Assembly: GCA_024681795.1 (NCBI GenBank)
Contig: JAILAD010000088.1
Location: forward strand, 33,852 to 97,851
Direction: 5' to 3'
DNA: 64,000 bases
Origin: Lachnospiraceae bacterium
GTDB taxonomy: Bacteria; Bacillota; Clostridia; Lachnospirales; Lachnospiraceae
In this document: piece by piece, positions 36,960 through 45,901 of the stretch
How positions within the stretch are numbered: position 1 is the first letter of the stretch
How the letters are laid out: each line of letters starts with the position of its first letter
The notes under the pieces: model-generated
What the model saw: the letters and a program-made list of their open reading frames with translations, nothing else
Database searches by the model: none
Told to the model about the DNA's origin: nothing
Made by a program: the position numbers and the translations under genes

Positions 36960-37742
36960 TTCAATAAATCCGTCCTCAAGGTATACATAGAATTTTCTCT
37001 CATCCTCGAGTCTGATGCAGCCGAGCTGGCTGGCTTTGTTGCGAAGTGCCATACCGCAGTCGATATTCCGAATCCGGTACCCCAGAAAATCATCGTTTTC
37101 ATAAACCAGTCCGCGGCCGTACTTGTCCACACAGTCCAGACGCTGTGTAAAGGTATGGCCGTGAATGTAAATCATCTTCTTGTTCGGGAACAGTTTCTCC
37201 CCGACCACGTCCTGATACCGGAAATCATAAATACTGGTCCATACCACCTTGTAGGTTTCATTGTACGGCATGTCCATGAATTTGATTCCGCTGTCAAACT
37301 TCATTTTTGTACAGTATGCATGCGCCAGATAGTATTTCTTTTTTTCCACGGTTACTTTTTTCACAACCCACGTATTCTTCAGGTAGTCAAGTACCTTCTG
37401 TTTCTTTGCCGCAGGAAGCGCTTTGAACGCATTATACGTTGTAAGACCGCCGTTGCACGGATCCAGCCAGATATCAATATCGTCGGTATCGAGACGATTC
37501 TTGTTCTGAATCTCATATTCATTTTTTAAAGCATCCAGCATTAATAGTTCATGGTTTCCCATAAAGAGTTCTATGTTATCATGCTTCATCATATACTGGA
37601 TAATCTTGATTCCGTCGGGCCCTCTGTCAATTACATCCCCAAGGCAGTAAAGAACGTCATTTTCGCCAAATCGAATGAGGTCCAGCATCTTGAGGAAAGA
37701 CTTGTATTGTCCGTGGATATCACTGATTACGTATGTACTCAT
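36957..37742 (-). CDS. PPP-family metallophosphoesterase (Ser/Thr protein phosphatase-like)
   Basis: VISDIHGQ, LGDVIDRGPDG, FMGNHELL, IHGHTFTQ. Confidence 0.9.
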   Translation of the reverse strand: MSTYVISDIHGQYKSFLKMLDLIRFGENDVLYCLGDVIDRGPDGIKIIQYMMKHDNIELFMGNHELLMLDALKNEYEIQNKNRLDTDDIDIWLDPCNGGLTTYNAFKALPAAKKQKVLDYLKNTWVVKKVTVEKKKYYLAHAYCTKMKFDSGIKFMDMPYNETYKVVWTSIYDFRYQDVVGEKLFPNKKMIYIHGHTFTQRLDCVDKYGRGLVYENDDFLGYRIRNIDCGMALRNKASQLGCIRLEDERKFYVYLEDGFIE

Positions 37743-37753
37743 CTACGAACCCT

Positions 37754-39634
37754 CTATTCGATTTCCATGATTTCATTAACGTCTACCTGAATGATCGGGC
37801 GGATCCCCATCGGCTGGTCCACTCTCCAGTTTTTCAGGTTGCCGTTTAAAATGCACTGGCCGTCACAACTCTCACCGTATGCAAAAGTTCCTCTTCCCGC
37901 ATTCAGAGAACCGCGGGTTCTTAAGCCGTAACCCATGGGAAGGGATTCATCCACCTTCTGGGCTGCCGCATACTGGCTGATCATATTCGGGCCGGATTTG
38001 TCATTTACTTTCAGTCCGTTTCCGCCTCTTACCATCTTGTTGCCGAAGCCGCCGTTTACCTCGTCAACAGAAGGAAGGAATACACGGTCATAGGTCACTT
38101 CATCCGTAAAGGAAGAAATCGGTGTAATGACTTCGCGAATCATAATTCTCTTCTGCTCCATTTCCGTGAAAGCGGTGTGCAGAAAATCACGGTTCAGCCA
38201 TTCCCTGATCCGGCTGGTTTCCCAGGAAATACCGGTTCTGGTCTTCATGACTTCACGCTCGCTCATGTCAATAAAATCTCTCTCGTCATACATCTGGTAA
38301 TCGAGAATGTACTCGGACTGGATAATCATTTTGTTTCCGGAATGATGTAAAATCACCCAGGGAATCTCGGAAAATTCAAATACCCTGTATTTCCGGCTGT
38401 CCTCTTTCAATTTGGCAAGATTTTTATTCTTGAAATCCTTGCTCATAAGTCCGTCAAGCGGACGGAATCTCTTATACTTATTCTCTCCGACGTTTGCACA
38501 GTCCTGCAAATCGTAATTTGCATAAATAATATCCGTTGTCAGACTCGCTCCGACAACCTCATTCATCGGATAATGGCCGAACCAGATTCTCTGGTTTCTT
38601 CTGTCATACAGCATGGACTGGTCGAATGTAGGGAATACCACCACATCCTCGTTCGATTCCTTCTTGGTAACTTTAACACCGTAGAGGGACCTTGCAAGCT
38701 GTCCCATATCCTGCTGCCGGTCCTTCGGATCCATGGAAAGACCTTTCGTGATTGCATCAATAATACGCTGCTCCATCGGGATTCCGAATTCCTCAATCGG
38801 AATCAGCGGTTCGCCCTGGCTTCTCTGATAAGCGTCCGTCGGTATATCTCCGGTAATCATGCAGTATAAAGTTGCGCAGATTCCGTATACATCCGTCCAC
38901 GGTCCCTGGCCTTCGCCGAGCATCTGCTCAAGCGGTGCATAACCGAATTTACCGAAGTAAATCTGACCGGTTTTGTTGTTCAGTTTCTTGGTAGCGCCAA
39001 AGTCGATTACCTTAATGGAACCGTCGGAATCAAGCATGATATTCTCGGGAGAAATATCGCGGTGAATCAGACCGCTCTTGTGAATTTCCTCCATGGAGTG
39101 GATAACCGGCTCCATCAGGGATAATGCCTGATCTACCGGAAGTCTGCCGCCGTTGTTGTCAATAAACCGACGAAGCGTACCACCCTCCAGGAACTCCATA
39201 ATCATATATCCGCAGTTATTCGCATAGAAAAGTTCCTTGATGGAAACAATACCGGGATATTTCGAGAACTGCGCAAGAATTCTTGCCTCACGCAGATAAG
39301 ATTTCAATTCTTCTTCATACTCTTCGTTTGTCGTATCATCCGTAACGTATAAAGAACCGTCCTCGCCTCTCTGTACCATATCGGACGGGAAAAATTCCTT
39401 TACCGCCACACGATACTCCAGCAAAAGATCGAATCCGATGTATGTAATACCGAAATTACCCATTCCGAGGATATTTCCGATTAAAATTTTTCCGTTTAAA
39501 ATGGTACCCGGTTCCAGCGCTTCGCCGTAACTTTTCACTCCCCTTTTCGGCTTCCCGCAGACCGGACAGAATTCATCTTCTTTACTCATGTGCATGCAGT
39601 TTAAGCACATTTTTTTGATTTCCGAATATTCCAT
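37754..39634 (-). CDS. Ser/Thr protein kinase with N-terminal zinc ribbon and C-terminal DUF6273-like domain
   Basis: CLNCMHMSKEDEFCPVCGKPK; kinase motifs VAVKEFFPSDM, GLIHRDISPENIMLDSDGSIKVIDFG; C-terminal WETSRIREWLNRDFLHTAF...GIRPIIQVDV. Confidence 0.9.
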   Translation of the reverse strand: MEYSEIKKMCLNCMHMSKEDEFCPVCGKPKRGVKSYGEALEPGTILNGKILIGNILGMGNFGITYIGFDLLLEYRVAVKEFFPSDMVQRGEDGSLYVTDDTTNEEYEEELKSYLREARILAQFSKYPGIVSIKELFYANNCGYMIMEFLEGGTLRRFIDNNGGRLPVDQALSLMEPVIHSMEEIHKSGLIHRDISPENIMLDSDGSIKVIDFGATKKLNNKTGQIYFGKFGYAPLEQMLGEGQGPWTDVYGICATLYCMITGDIPTDAYQRSQGEPLIPIEEFGIPMEQRIIDAITKGLSMDPKDRQQDMGQLARSLYGVKVTKKESNEDVVVFPTFDQSMLYDRRNQRIWFGHYPMNEVVGASLTTDIIYANYDLQDCANVGENKYKRFRPLDGLMSKDFKNKNLAKLKEDSRKYRVFEFSEIPWVILHHSGNKMIIQSEYILDYQMYDERDFIDMSEREVMKTRTGISWETSRIREWLNRDFLHTAFTEMEQKRIMIREVITPISSFTDEVTYDRVFLPSVDEVNGGFGNKMVRGGNGLKVNDKSGPNMISQYAAAQKVDESLPMGYGLRTRGSLNAGRGTFAYGESCDGQCILNGNLKNWRVDQPMGIRPIIQVDVNEIMEIE

Positions 39635-39926
39635 AACCTTCTCCAATCAAAAATTATTTAGAAAAACAGAATATATCTGTCCCATTTTCCTAATAAAAGC
39701 ACATCCATTATACCTAAATTTGTGAGATTTTTCCATATAGTTTCCATCAAAAAAAGCCTTTTTGTGCAAAAAAACCAATTTATAGATACATATTTGTATA
39801 AAATCGAGAAAAAGAGAAAGAAAGCACCGGAAAGAAACCGTCAAAAGCCGTATTTTAAACAGGAAAATCCAAAAAGATAATCCAAAGTGATAATTCAAAA
39901 AGGAATAATAGAAAGGGAATTCTTAA

Positions 39927-39954
39927 AAGGGAATTCTTAAAAAAGAATTCCCTT
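39927..39954. terminator. Terminator hairpin overlapping the end of the radical SAM gene
   Basis: Perfect 12-bp arms AAGGGAATTCTT / AAGAATTCCCTT; the stop codon and last codons (KGILF*) lie in one arm. Confidence 0.6.
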
Positions 39955-41031
39955 AAAACATAAATTCGGCTCCATTGTATCAAAATTCCAGGAATGGAAC
40001 GCATCACCGGCGCAGAACCGGTAGTGTTCGCAATCCGCACACGGACCGCATTTTCTGTAGTCGGTCCGGTAAATGTCAAATTTATTCTCCCAGACTTCTT
40101 TAAATGAATCCCTGCGGATATTTCCCTGCACAAGTTCCGGTCTTCTTTCGATATCGAGGCATGCCGTAATATCCCCGTTATACATAACCGAGGCCACGTA
40201 GAGTCCTGCATTACAGAGAAAATACCATTTCCGGACTTCTCTCTCCAGTTCCTCTCCGAGATAATGACTGCAGCCGTAAACCACTTCCATCGGTCCCTTA
40301 AAACGGTATTCTTTTATAAAATCAAAAAGTTTCCTGTACTCTTCCCCGGAAAGCGGAAGATCAGGCTGTTCCTTCGCCCTGCCGATCGGCTCTATATTGA
40401 TGACTCTCCAGGACCGGACTCCGATTCCAGAGAATTCCTTATACATCTTCTTTAAATCCCTGATGTTTTTATGCGTGACCACGGTCGTAATCTGAACATG
40501 CGAGAAACTCCCGTTTTTAACGAGTGCCCGGATTCCCGCCACGGTTTTTTCATAACTTCCGGGGGACTGTCTGAACCACTCATGGTATTCTTTCAGCCCG
40601 TCCAGACTGACGGATATGGTACGCATACCGGCCTTTGCAAGCTTCGCGGCAACCGTATCGTCTATTAACGTTCCGTTTGACGTCATGCCCCAGTTAAAGC
40701 CGAGAGAATGGGCATATTCCATAATGTCAAACAAATCTTCCCGTAAAAGCGGTTCGCCTCCGGTGATACAGAGCCTTGTTTTCTCCGTTCCGAAATCCCG
40801 CTTTACATCATCCAGAAACCTCTTTATTTCTTCGCCGGAAAGTCTTCCTTCTTCCTTAAAATCACCGCAGTTGGATCCGCAATGTCTGCAGTGTTCGTTG
40901 CAGTTTCCGGTCATTTCAATAAAAAGAGAGCGAAGTTCCGGAGTTTTCCTCAGGGTTTCCTCACGATACTTCGCCAATTGTTCCATATGCCCGTTTTTAA
41001 TCCGATTGTTCAGTCCGGAATTTTTTCCCAT
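39937..41031 (-). CDS. Radical SAM / SPASM-domain protein
   Basis: EMTGNCNEHCRHCGSNCGDF, CITGGEPLLREDLFD, C-terminal CGPCADCEHYRFCAGDAFHSW. Confidence 0.9.
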   Translation of the reverse strand: MGKNSGLNNRIKNGHMEQLAKYREETLRKTPELRSLFIEMTGNCNEHCRHCGSNCGDFKEEGRLSGEEIKRFLDDVKRDFGTEKTRLCITGGEPLLREDLFDIMEYAHSLGFNWGMTSNGTLIDDTVAAKLAKAGMRTISVSLDGLKEYHEWFRQSPGSYEKTVAGIRALVKNGSFSHVQITTVVTHKNIRDLKKMYKEFSGIGVRSWRVINIEPIGRAKEQPDLPLSGEEYRKLFDFIKEYRFKGPMEVVYGCSHYLGEELEREVRKWYFLCNAGLYVASVMYNGDITACLDIERRPELVQGNIRRDSFKEVWENKFDIYRTDYRKCGPCADCEHYRFCAGDAFHSWNFDTMEPNLCFKGILF

Positions 41032-41051
41032 CTGTAATTCCTTTTCTTTTA

Positions 41052-41621
41052 TTATGCTTCGGGAATCGGCATCCACACAATTTTCTTTGTCATCTCCCTA
41101 CAGGCCTCATCGCCTTCAAGTGCACGCAAAACCGTAAGGCCGAAAGGAATCGCACAGCCCATGGAACGGCCGGTAATAATGTTTCCGTCCATGATTGCAG
41201 GATAATCAAACGAAACCTCCGCACCGAGGAGTTTCTCCTCAAATCCGGGATGGCAGCAGGCCTTTTTCCCCTGAAGAAGTCCGAGTTCTCCGAGGATTTT
41301 CGGAGCGGCACAGATAGCTGCAATTTTCTTTCCTTTTTCCGCAAATTCCAGAATCAGTTTCCTAAGCGGTTCATACTCCTGAAGATTATTGGTTCCCGGC
41401 ATACCGCCCGGAAGAATAATCATCTCTGTTTCGGAAAAGTCCATGTCGCCGAATACAGCATCCGCAACAATATGCACCTTGTGAGAACTGACTACATCTG
41501 TAGTTTCATTGATGGATACAAGCGTTACGTCGGAACCTGCCCGTCTTAATAAATCCGCTACGGTAAGCGCTTCAATTTCTTCACATCCGTTTGCAAGAAA
41601 AATAACTGCTTTACTTTTCAT
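41052..41621 (-). CDS. DJ-1/PfpI-family protein
   Basis: VIFLANGCEEIEALTVADLLRRAG, ILPGGMPGTNNL, IAAICAAPKILGELGLL. Confidence 0.93.
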   Translation of the reverse strand: MKSKAVIFLANGCEEIEALTVADLLRRAGSDVTLVSINETTDVVSSHKVHIVADAVFGDMDFSETEMIILPGGMPGTNNLQEYEPLRKLILEFAEKGKKIAAICAAPKILGELGLLQGKKACCHPGFEEKLLGAEVSFDYPAIMDGNIITGRSMGCAIPFGLTVLRALEGDEACREMTKKIVWMPIPEA

Positions 41622-41703
41622 CCTGATATCCTTTTCTGTGTAAACTGTATTCCTGTACTGTACTGTTCCTGTAATGTTACCTCTTCGAATTCTCTTCCCG
41701 CGC

Positions 41704-43170
41704 CTACTTGAGTCTTAAATCCACGGAGTCATCCGGTGTTTTTTCAGCCTCTGTTTCATCCGCGCCCGGGGTCTCTTCCTGCTCACCGGAGGCTTTGTTT
41801 TCCTCTGCATTCAGGGAATTGTCCGATTTTCCGGAAGCCCTGATCTCCGCCTCGGTAGAGGCAACGATACTGTCCTCGGAAGGCATGTCGAAGGCATCCT
41901 CCTCCGCAGGTTTTTCCTTTACAAAGCCGTCATCATCCGTTGCTGCATCCGAAGTTTCAGTATCCGAAGTTGCGGCATCTGAAGTTGCAGTATCCGGGGT
42001 TTCCGATTCCTCTTCAGAAGACCTCGTTTCGGACGTAAGTTCTTTCACTTCCGGCTCCGGACCGAATTCTTCCTCGATTTGTTTTTGACGCATTTCTTCG
42101 TAACGTTTCTTCCTGCGCTTCTCACGAACGGAATCGACAACCTTCTCGAAATCTTTCTTCGTAGGCTTATGATCCACTAAGAACCAGATTACGTTTACGA
42201 TAATCATGATTGCCAGAATACCTGCAATAATCCACTGGGCATGGGCCACACGCATCATTTTGCCTTCTTTGTATCTGGCTACGTTTTCCCAATACGGGAA
42301 ACCGATATCATCAGTACGCATTTCCCTTGCCTTACTCTCTTTTAAGAGTTCAAAGTAATGCACATAGGAAAAACGGTCGGAATTTTCCAGGACCTTGTAA
42401 GTATCCGCATCAAAAAGCTTGATGTCTTTTATTACATTGTAAGCGGAATGCGGAATCGGATTCGGCGCAAGCAGCTCATATACGGTAATTGCAAGATCCT
42501 CTTTGTTTGCCGCCATGGTTTCATAGTTTACGAAAACTTTCGGATCGTCGTTTCCGAATGCGAGTTTTTCAACACTGCTCTGTCCTCTTTTGTAAACACC
42601 GGCAACATATAAATCCTTTTCGCCGAACCGCACCTTCATTCCGGCCACGTCCATACTGCCGAAGAGCGTCCATGCCGCTTCCTCGTCCAGAATCACGTAG
42701 TCCTGCATGATGTTGTCATCGTCAAAATAGCAGCCGTCATACATCTGTACAGGATGGAACCGGAAAAAATCCCCGCCGACACCGATTGCGTCAAAAGTAC
42801 TCTCGTTTCGGATTTCCGAAGAAATCGTAAGCGTATCAAATGCCGCATAGCAGTCCAGAAGATTGGCAGGCGTGCCTTCGGTCGGTTCAAAAGAGGCTAC
42901 AATACTCTTCTTTTCAAATCCTTTTACAACTTCGCTGCGAAAATGCTCAATCTGTTTTTTGTCCACCTTTGCACGGGTTGAAAAATAAACCGTATTATGG
43001 GCAAAATCCTTGTCCTCAGACCAGCGGCTTGCAATATTCTGGTCTACTAAGCTTTTCTTGGCATTTAGCAGTATCAGACCGAGAATACCGACCGCAATCA
43101 GCATTACGGTTCCCGTACCGACCATGATGATTCGCGGAATATTCAATTTTCGTTTCTTTTTTTTCTTCAT
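41704..43170 (-). CDS. MacB periplasmic-core-like membrane protein with only two TM segments
   Basis: TM near the N-terminus, extracytoplasmic region with GVGGDFFRFHPVQMYDGCYFDDDNIMQDYVILDEEAAWTLFGSMDVAGMKVRFGEKDLYVAGVY, second TM, then acidic tail with TSDAATSDTETSDAAT repeats. Confidence 0.7.
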   Translation of the reverse strand: MKKKKKRKLNIPRIIMVGTGTVMLIAVGILGLILLNAKKSLVDQNIASRWSEDKDFAHNTVYFSTRAKVDKKQIEHFRSEVVKGFEKKSIVASFEPTEGTPANLLDCYAAFDTLTISSEIRNESTFDAIGVGGDFFRFHPVQMYDGCYFDDDNIMQDYVILDEEAAWTLFGSMDVAGMKVRFGEKDLYVAGVYKRGQSSVEKLAFGNDDPKVFVNYETMAANKEDLAITVYELLAPNPIPHSAYNVIKDIKLFDADTYKVLENSDRFSYVHYFELLKESKAREMRTDDIGFPYWENVARYKEGKMMRVAHAQWIIAGILAIMIIVNVIWFLVDHKPTKKDFEKVVDSVREKRRKKRYEEMRQKQIEEEFGPEPEVKELTSETRSSEEESETPDTATSDAATSDTETSDAATDDDGFVKEKPAEEDAFDMPSEDSIVASTEAEIRASGKSDNSLNAEENKASGEQEETPGADETEAEKTPDDSVDLRLK

Positions 43171-43217
43171 GAATCAAAAACTATTTCCGTTTATTTTTTC
43201 CGGCATCAGCCCGGTTA

Positions 43218-44945
43218 TTATTCGGACTGTGCAGCTTCCGTAGACAGGCGAACCTGCTGTCCTCCCGATAACGGCTTGGTGGAGTTGGTAATTACATATA
43301 CTCCGTACGGATCGATATCCGCTTCAATTGCGGAACGGGTATCGTCTTTTGCATAAATCTTTGTAACATATACTTTCTTGGCAACATAACGTTTTCCGAA
43401 AGGCACCGCTTTTTCCTGAAGAACAAGAATGAAATCACCCTTCTTGTCCTTATCGAGAGCACTGTTCGGAACGGTATAATCGTAGGATGCGCTTGCATCA
43501 CCTACGGAAACGTTCAGTGTTCTTCCGACTTCGAGATCCGGACCTGCAACATCAAATACGAGATTCTTTTTGTTCTGCGGGTCTGTCTTGTCGGGATTGA
43601 TAGCAACAAGATTTACAATGGTATCATCGGAATATCCGTAATCATCAATATGAACAACGTCTCCGACCTTAACGGTTCTGGCCTGCTTATTGTCAACAGA
43701 GAAGCTGATACGATATCCTTTTCCGTCCACGCGGAGTACTGCTACGGGGTTCTCCGGATCGGTCTTTTCGCCGGATTTCTTGTTCATGGTAATCACCTTA
43801 CCGTTAACGGGTGAGGTGATTGTACTTCCGAGCGCTTCTTTTTCGAGTTTGGCAACCTTTTCCTTTGCCTGGAGGAGTTTATTGTAATTGTCGATTGCAT
43901 CAATTTTGGTTGACATGGAATCGACATATTTTTTCTTCTTTTCTTCCACTTCCGCTTTTGCCTGCGTTGTTAAGGACTTCGCTGCGGTTTCTGCGTCAAT
44001 CTGTGCCTGAATTTCATTGATTTTCTTCGTGGTATCGGCATCTTTCGTACCGGAGATTGTTGCCTGCAGGGCAGAATTGCTCTTGGCTTCGGCTAACTGG
44101 TTTAATCTGGCCTGTGCATCATCGGCTTCTTTTTTCACATCGGGAAGTTTTTTCTCGTCCTCCGCAAGTTTCTGTTTATCCTCTTTGGTAGGATTCTCTT
44201 TGTTCTTTAACTCCTCTATTTCCTTTACAAGATTGGTATAAGCATCAATTTTATCATTAAGTCCGGGAGACTCTTTTTCATAGGTACTTGAATCAATTGC
44301 ACTCTGAATGGTCCATGCCGCGGCATCGCCCGCCTTGGTTTTATCCAGTCTGCTCTTTTCAAGTGTCAGAACCTGAATATTGGATTCACGCAAATCAAGT
44401 TCCGCCTGGAACTGTTCAATCTGTCTGTCATATGCGGCAATATTATTCTGAATCTCAATCAGATTCACACTGGCACCGGCCTGCACCTGAAGCACCTGTT
44501 CCGCGCTTAACCCGTTTGTGATAATTGCTTTCTGATAAGCGGTTTCCGCGTCTCTGACGGCTGCACGAGCGGAATCCAGTTCGGATGACTCCTCGCCTTC
44601 CAGTTCATAAAGGATGTCTCCGATTTTTACATCATCACCTTCCTTTGCATGAACCGCTTTAATCGTTCTGGTTTCTTTTACCGTCAGATTATAGGGGTCC
44701 ACCGTTTCGATTACACCCTGTCCGCGAACCTGCGTCTTAATCGTTCCGCTGCTCACCATTTCCGTGGATACCTGAGGCAGGGAATAATTCATGATGGTGT
44801 TTGAGAAGAAAGTCAGAACCAGCATGATGGAAAGGAAGATTATTGCTATATTTTTAATAATCTCTCTCTTTCTGGCGCCTTTTTCTTCTTCTCTTTCTTC
44901 GGCTTTCTGTTTTTCCTGATCTAATTTGCTGATTTCTTCGCTCAT
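43218..44945 (-). CDS. HlyD/RND-type adaptor (membrane fusion) protein
   Basis: TIKTQVRGQGVIETVDPYNLTVKETRTIKAVHAKEGDDVKIGDILYELEGEE, long coiled coil, TITSPVNGKVITMNKKSGEKTDP. Confidence 0.85.
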   Translation of the reverse strand: MSEEISKLDQEKQKAEEREEEKGARKREIIKNIAIIFLSIMLVLTFFSNTIMNYSLPQVSTEMVSSGTIKTQVRGQGVIETVDPYNLTVKETRTIKAVHAKEGDDVKIGDILYELEGEESSELDSARAAVRDAETAYQKAIITNGLSAEQVLQVQAGASVNLIEIQNNIAAYDRQIEQFQAELDLRESNIQVLTLEKSRLDKTKAGDAAAWTIQSAIDSSTYEKESPGLNDKIDAYTNLVKEIEELKNKENPTKEDKQKLAEDEKKLPDVKKEADDAQARLNQLAEAKSNSALQATISGTKDADTTKKINEIQAQIDAETAAKSLTTQAKAEVEEKKKKYVDSMSTKIDAIDNYNKLLQAKEKVAKLEKEALGSTITSPVNGKVITMNKKSGEKTDPENPVAVLRVDGKGYRISFSVDNKQARTVKVGDVVHIDDYGYSDDTIVNLVAINPDKTDPQNKKNLVFDVAGPDLEVGRTLNVSVGDASASYDYTVPNSALDKDKKGDFILVLQEKAVPFGKRYVAKKVYVTKIYAKDDTRSAIEADIDPYGVYVITNSTKPLSGGQQVRLSTEAAQSE

Positions 44946-44974
44946 GTTAACCTCCATTAACGAAATAACTGTTT

Positions 44975-45901
44975 CTATCCCTTAACACCGCCCTGTGTGG
45001 TAATACCTTCTACCAGGTAATCCTCACCATACAGGAAAAGTAAAATACACGGAATCATATATATTACCGCAACCGCAAATGCCAGTCCGATTTCACCGGC
45101 ATTGATTTTTGAAAGGAATACACTTAACGGCTGCAGTTTGTCATCCTTCAAAAGAATGAGCGGCTGCTCTACCATGTTCCAGTAATCGATGAAAATCAAA
45201 ATACCTACCGAAAATGCGGAACCCTTACAAAGCGGCATACAAATCTGTCCGAACATTCTCCATTCACTTGCACCGTCCACTCTCGCCGCTTCATATAATG
45301 CCTTCGGAATACGCTTCATGTGTTTGGTCAGAAGGTATACCGCAAACGGTGAAGAAATACCGGGTAACCAGATTGCCCATCTTGTATTTAAGATGTGAAG
45401 CCAGTCGGAAACCAGATAGTTCGGAACCAGCGTTACCTGATACGGCATCAGACAGATAATGATGTATATGAAGAACAGTACATCCTTCCATTTGCCCTCC
45501 AGTCTTGCAAACGCATAACTTGCGCCCATTGCGAGAAGAATCTGGAATAATGCAATCGGTACGGCATAAAATACGGAGTTCCAGAACTTGAACAAATAGT
45601 CCGGGCTCTTGAAAAGTACCGTTACATACTGTTCCCCCGTAACCATTTCCGGTATCAGCTTTAAGTCAACTTTCTTACCGATATAGACCTTACCGCCGGA
45701 CTGCGTCGTTGCAAAAATCTGTCCGTAGTTTGCCGCGATTTCCGATTTTGACATAAAGGAGTTCGTGAATGTCAGAATCGTAGGCAGCAGGAAGAAAATT
45801 GCAACAATAAATGATACGATTACAATAATCGTTTTCTTTATGATAATAGGAGCCCTGTTTTTCCGAACCGGGCCGTCTCTGAATTTCGATAACCTGCTCA
45901 T
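44975..45901 (-). CDS. Carbohydrate ABC transporter permease (MalG-type)
   Basis: EAA loop ALYEAARVDGASEWRMFGQICMPLCKG; about 6 TM. Confidence 0.9.
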   Translation of the reverse strand: MSRLSKFRDGPVRKNRAPIIIKKTIIVIVSFIVAIFFLLPTILTFTNSFMSKSEIAANYGQIFATTQSGGKVYIGKKVDLKLIPEMVTGEQYVTVLFKSPDYLFKFWNSVFYAVPIALFQILLAMGASYAFARLEGKWKDVLFFIYIIICLMPYQVTLVPNYLVSDWLHILNTRWAIWLPGISSPFAVYLLTKHMKRIPKALYEAARVDGASEWRMFGQICMPLCKGSAFSVGILIFIDYWNMVEQPLILLKDDKLQPLSVFLSKINAGEIGLAFAVAVIYMIPCILLFLYGEDYLVEGITTQGGVKG

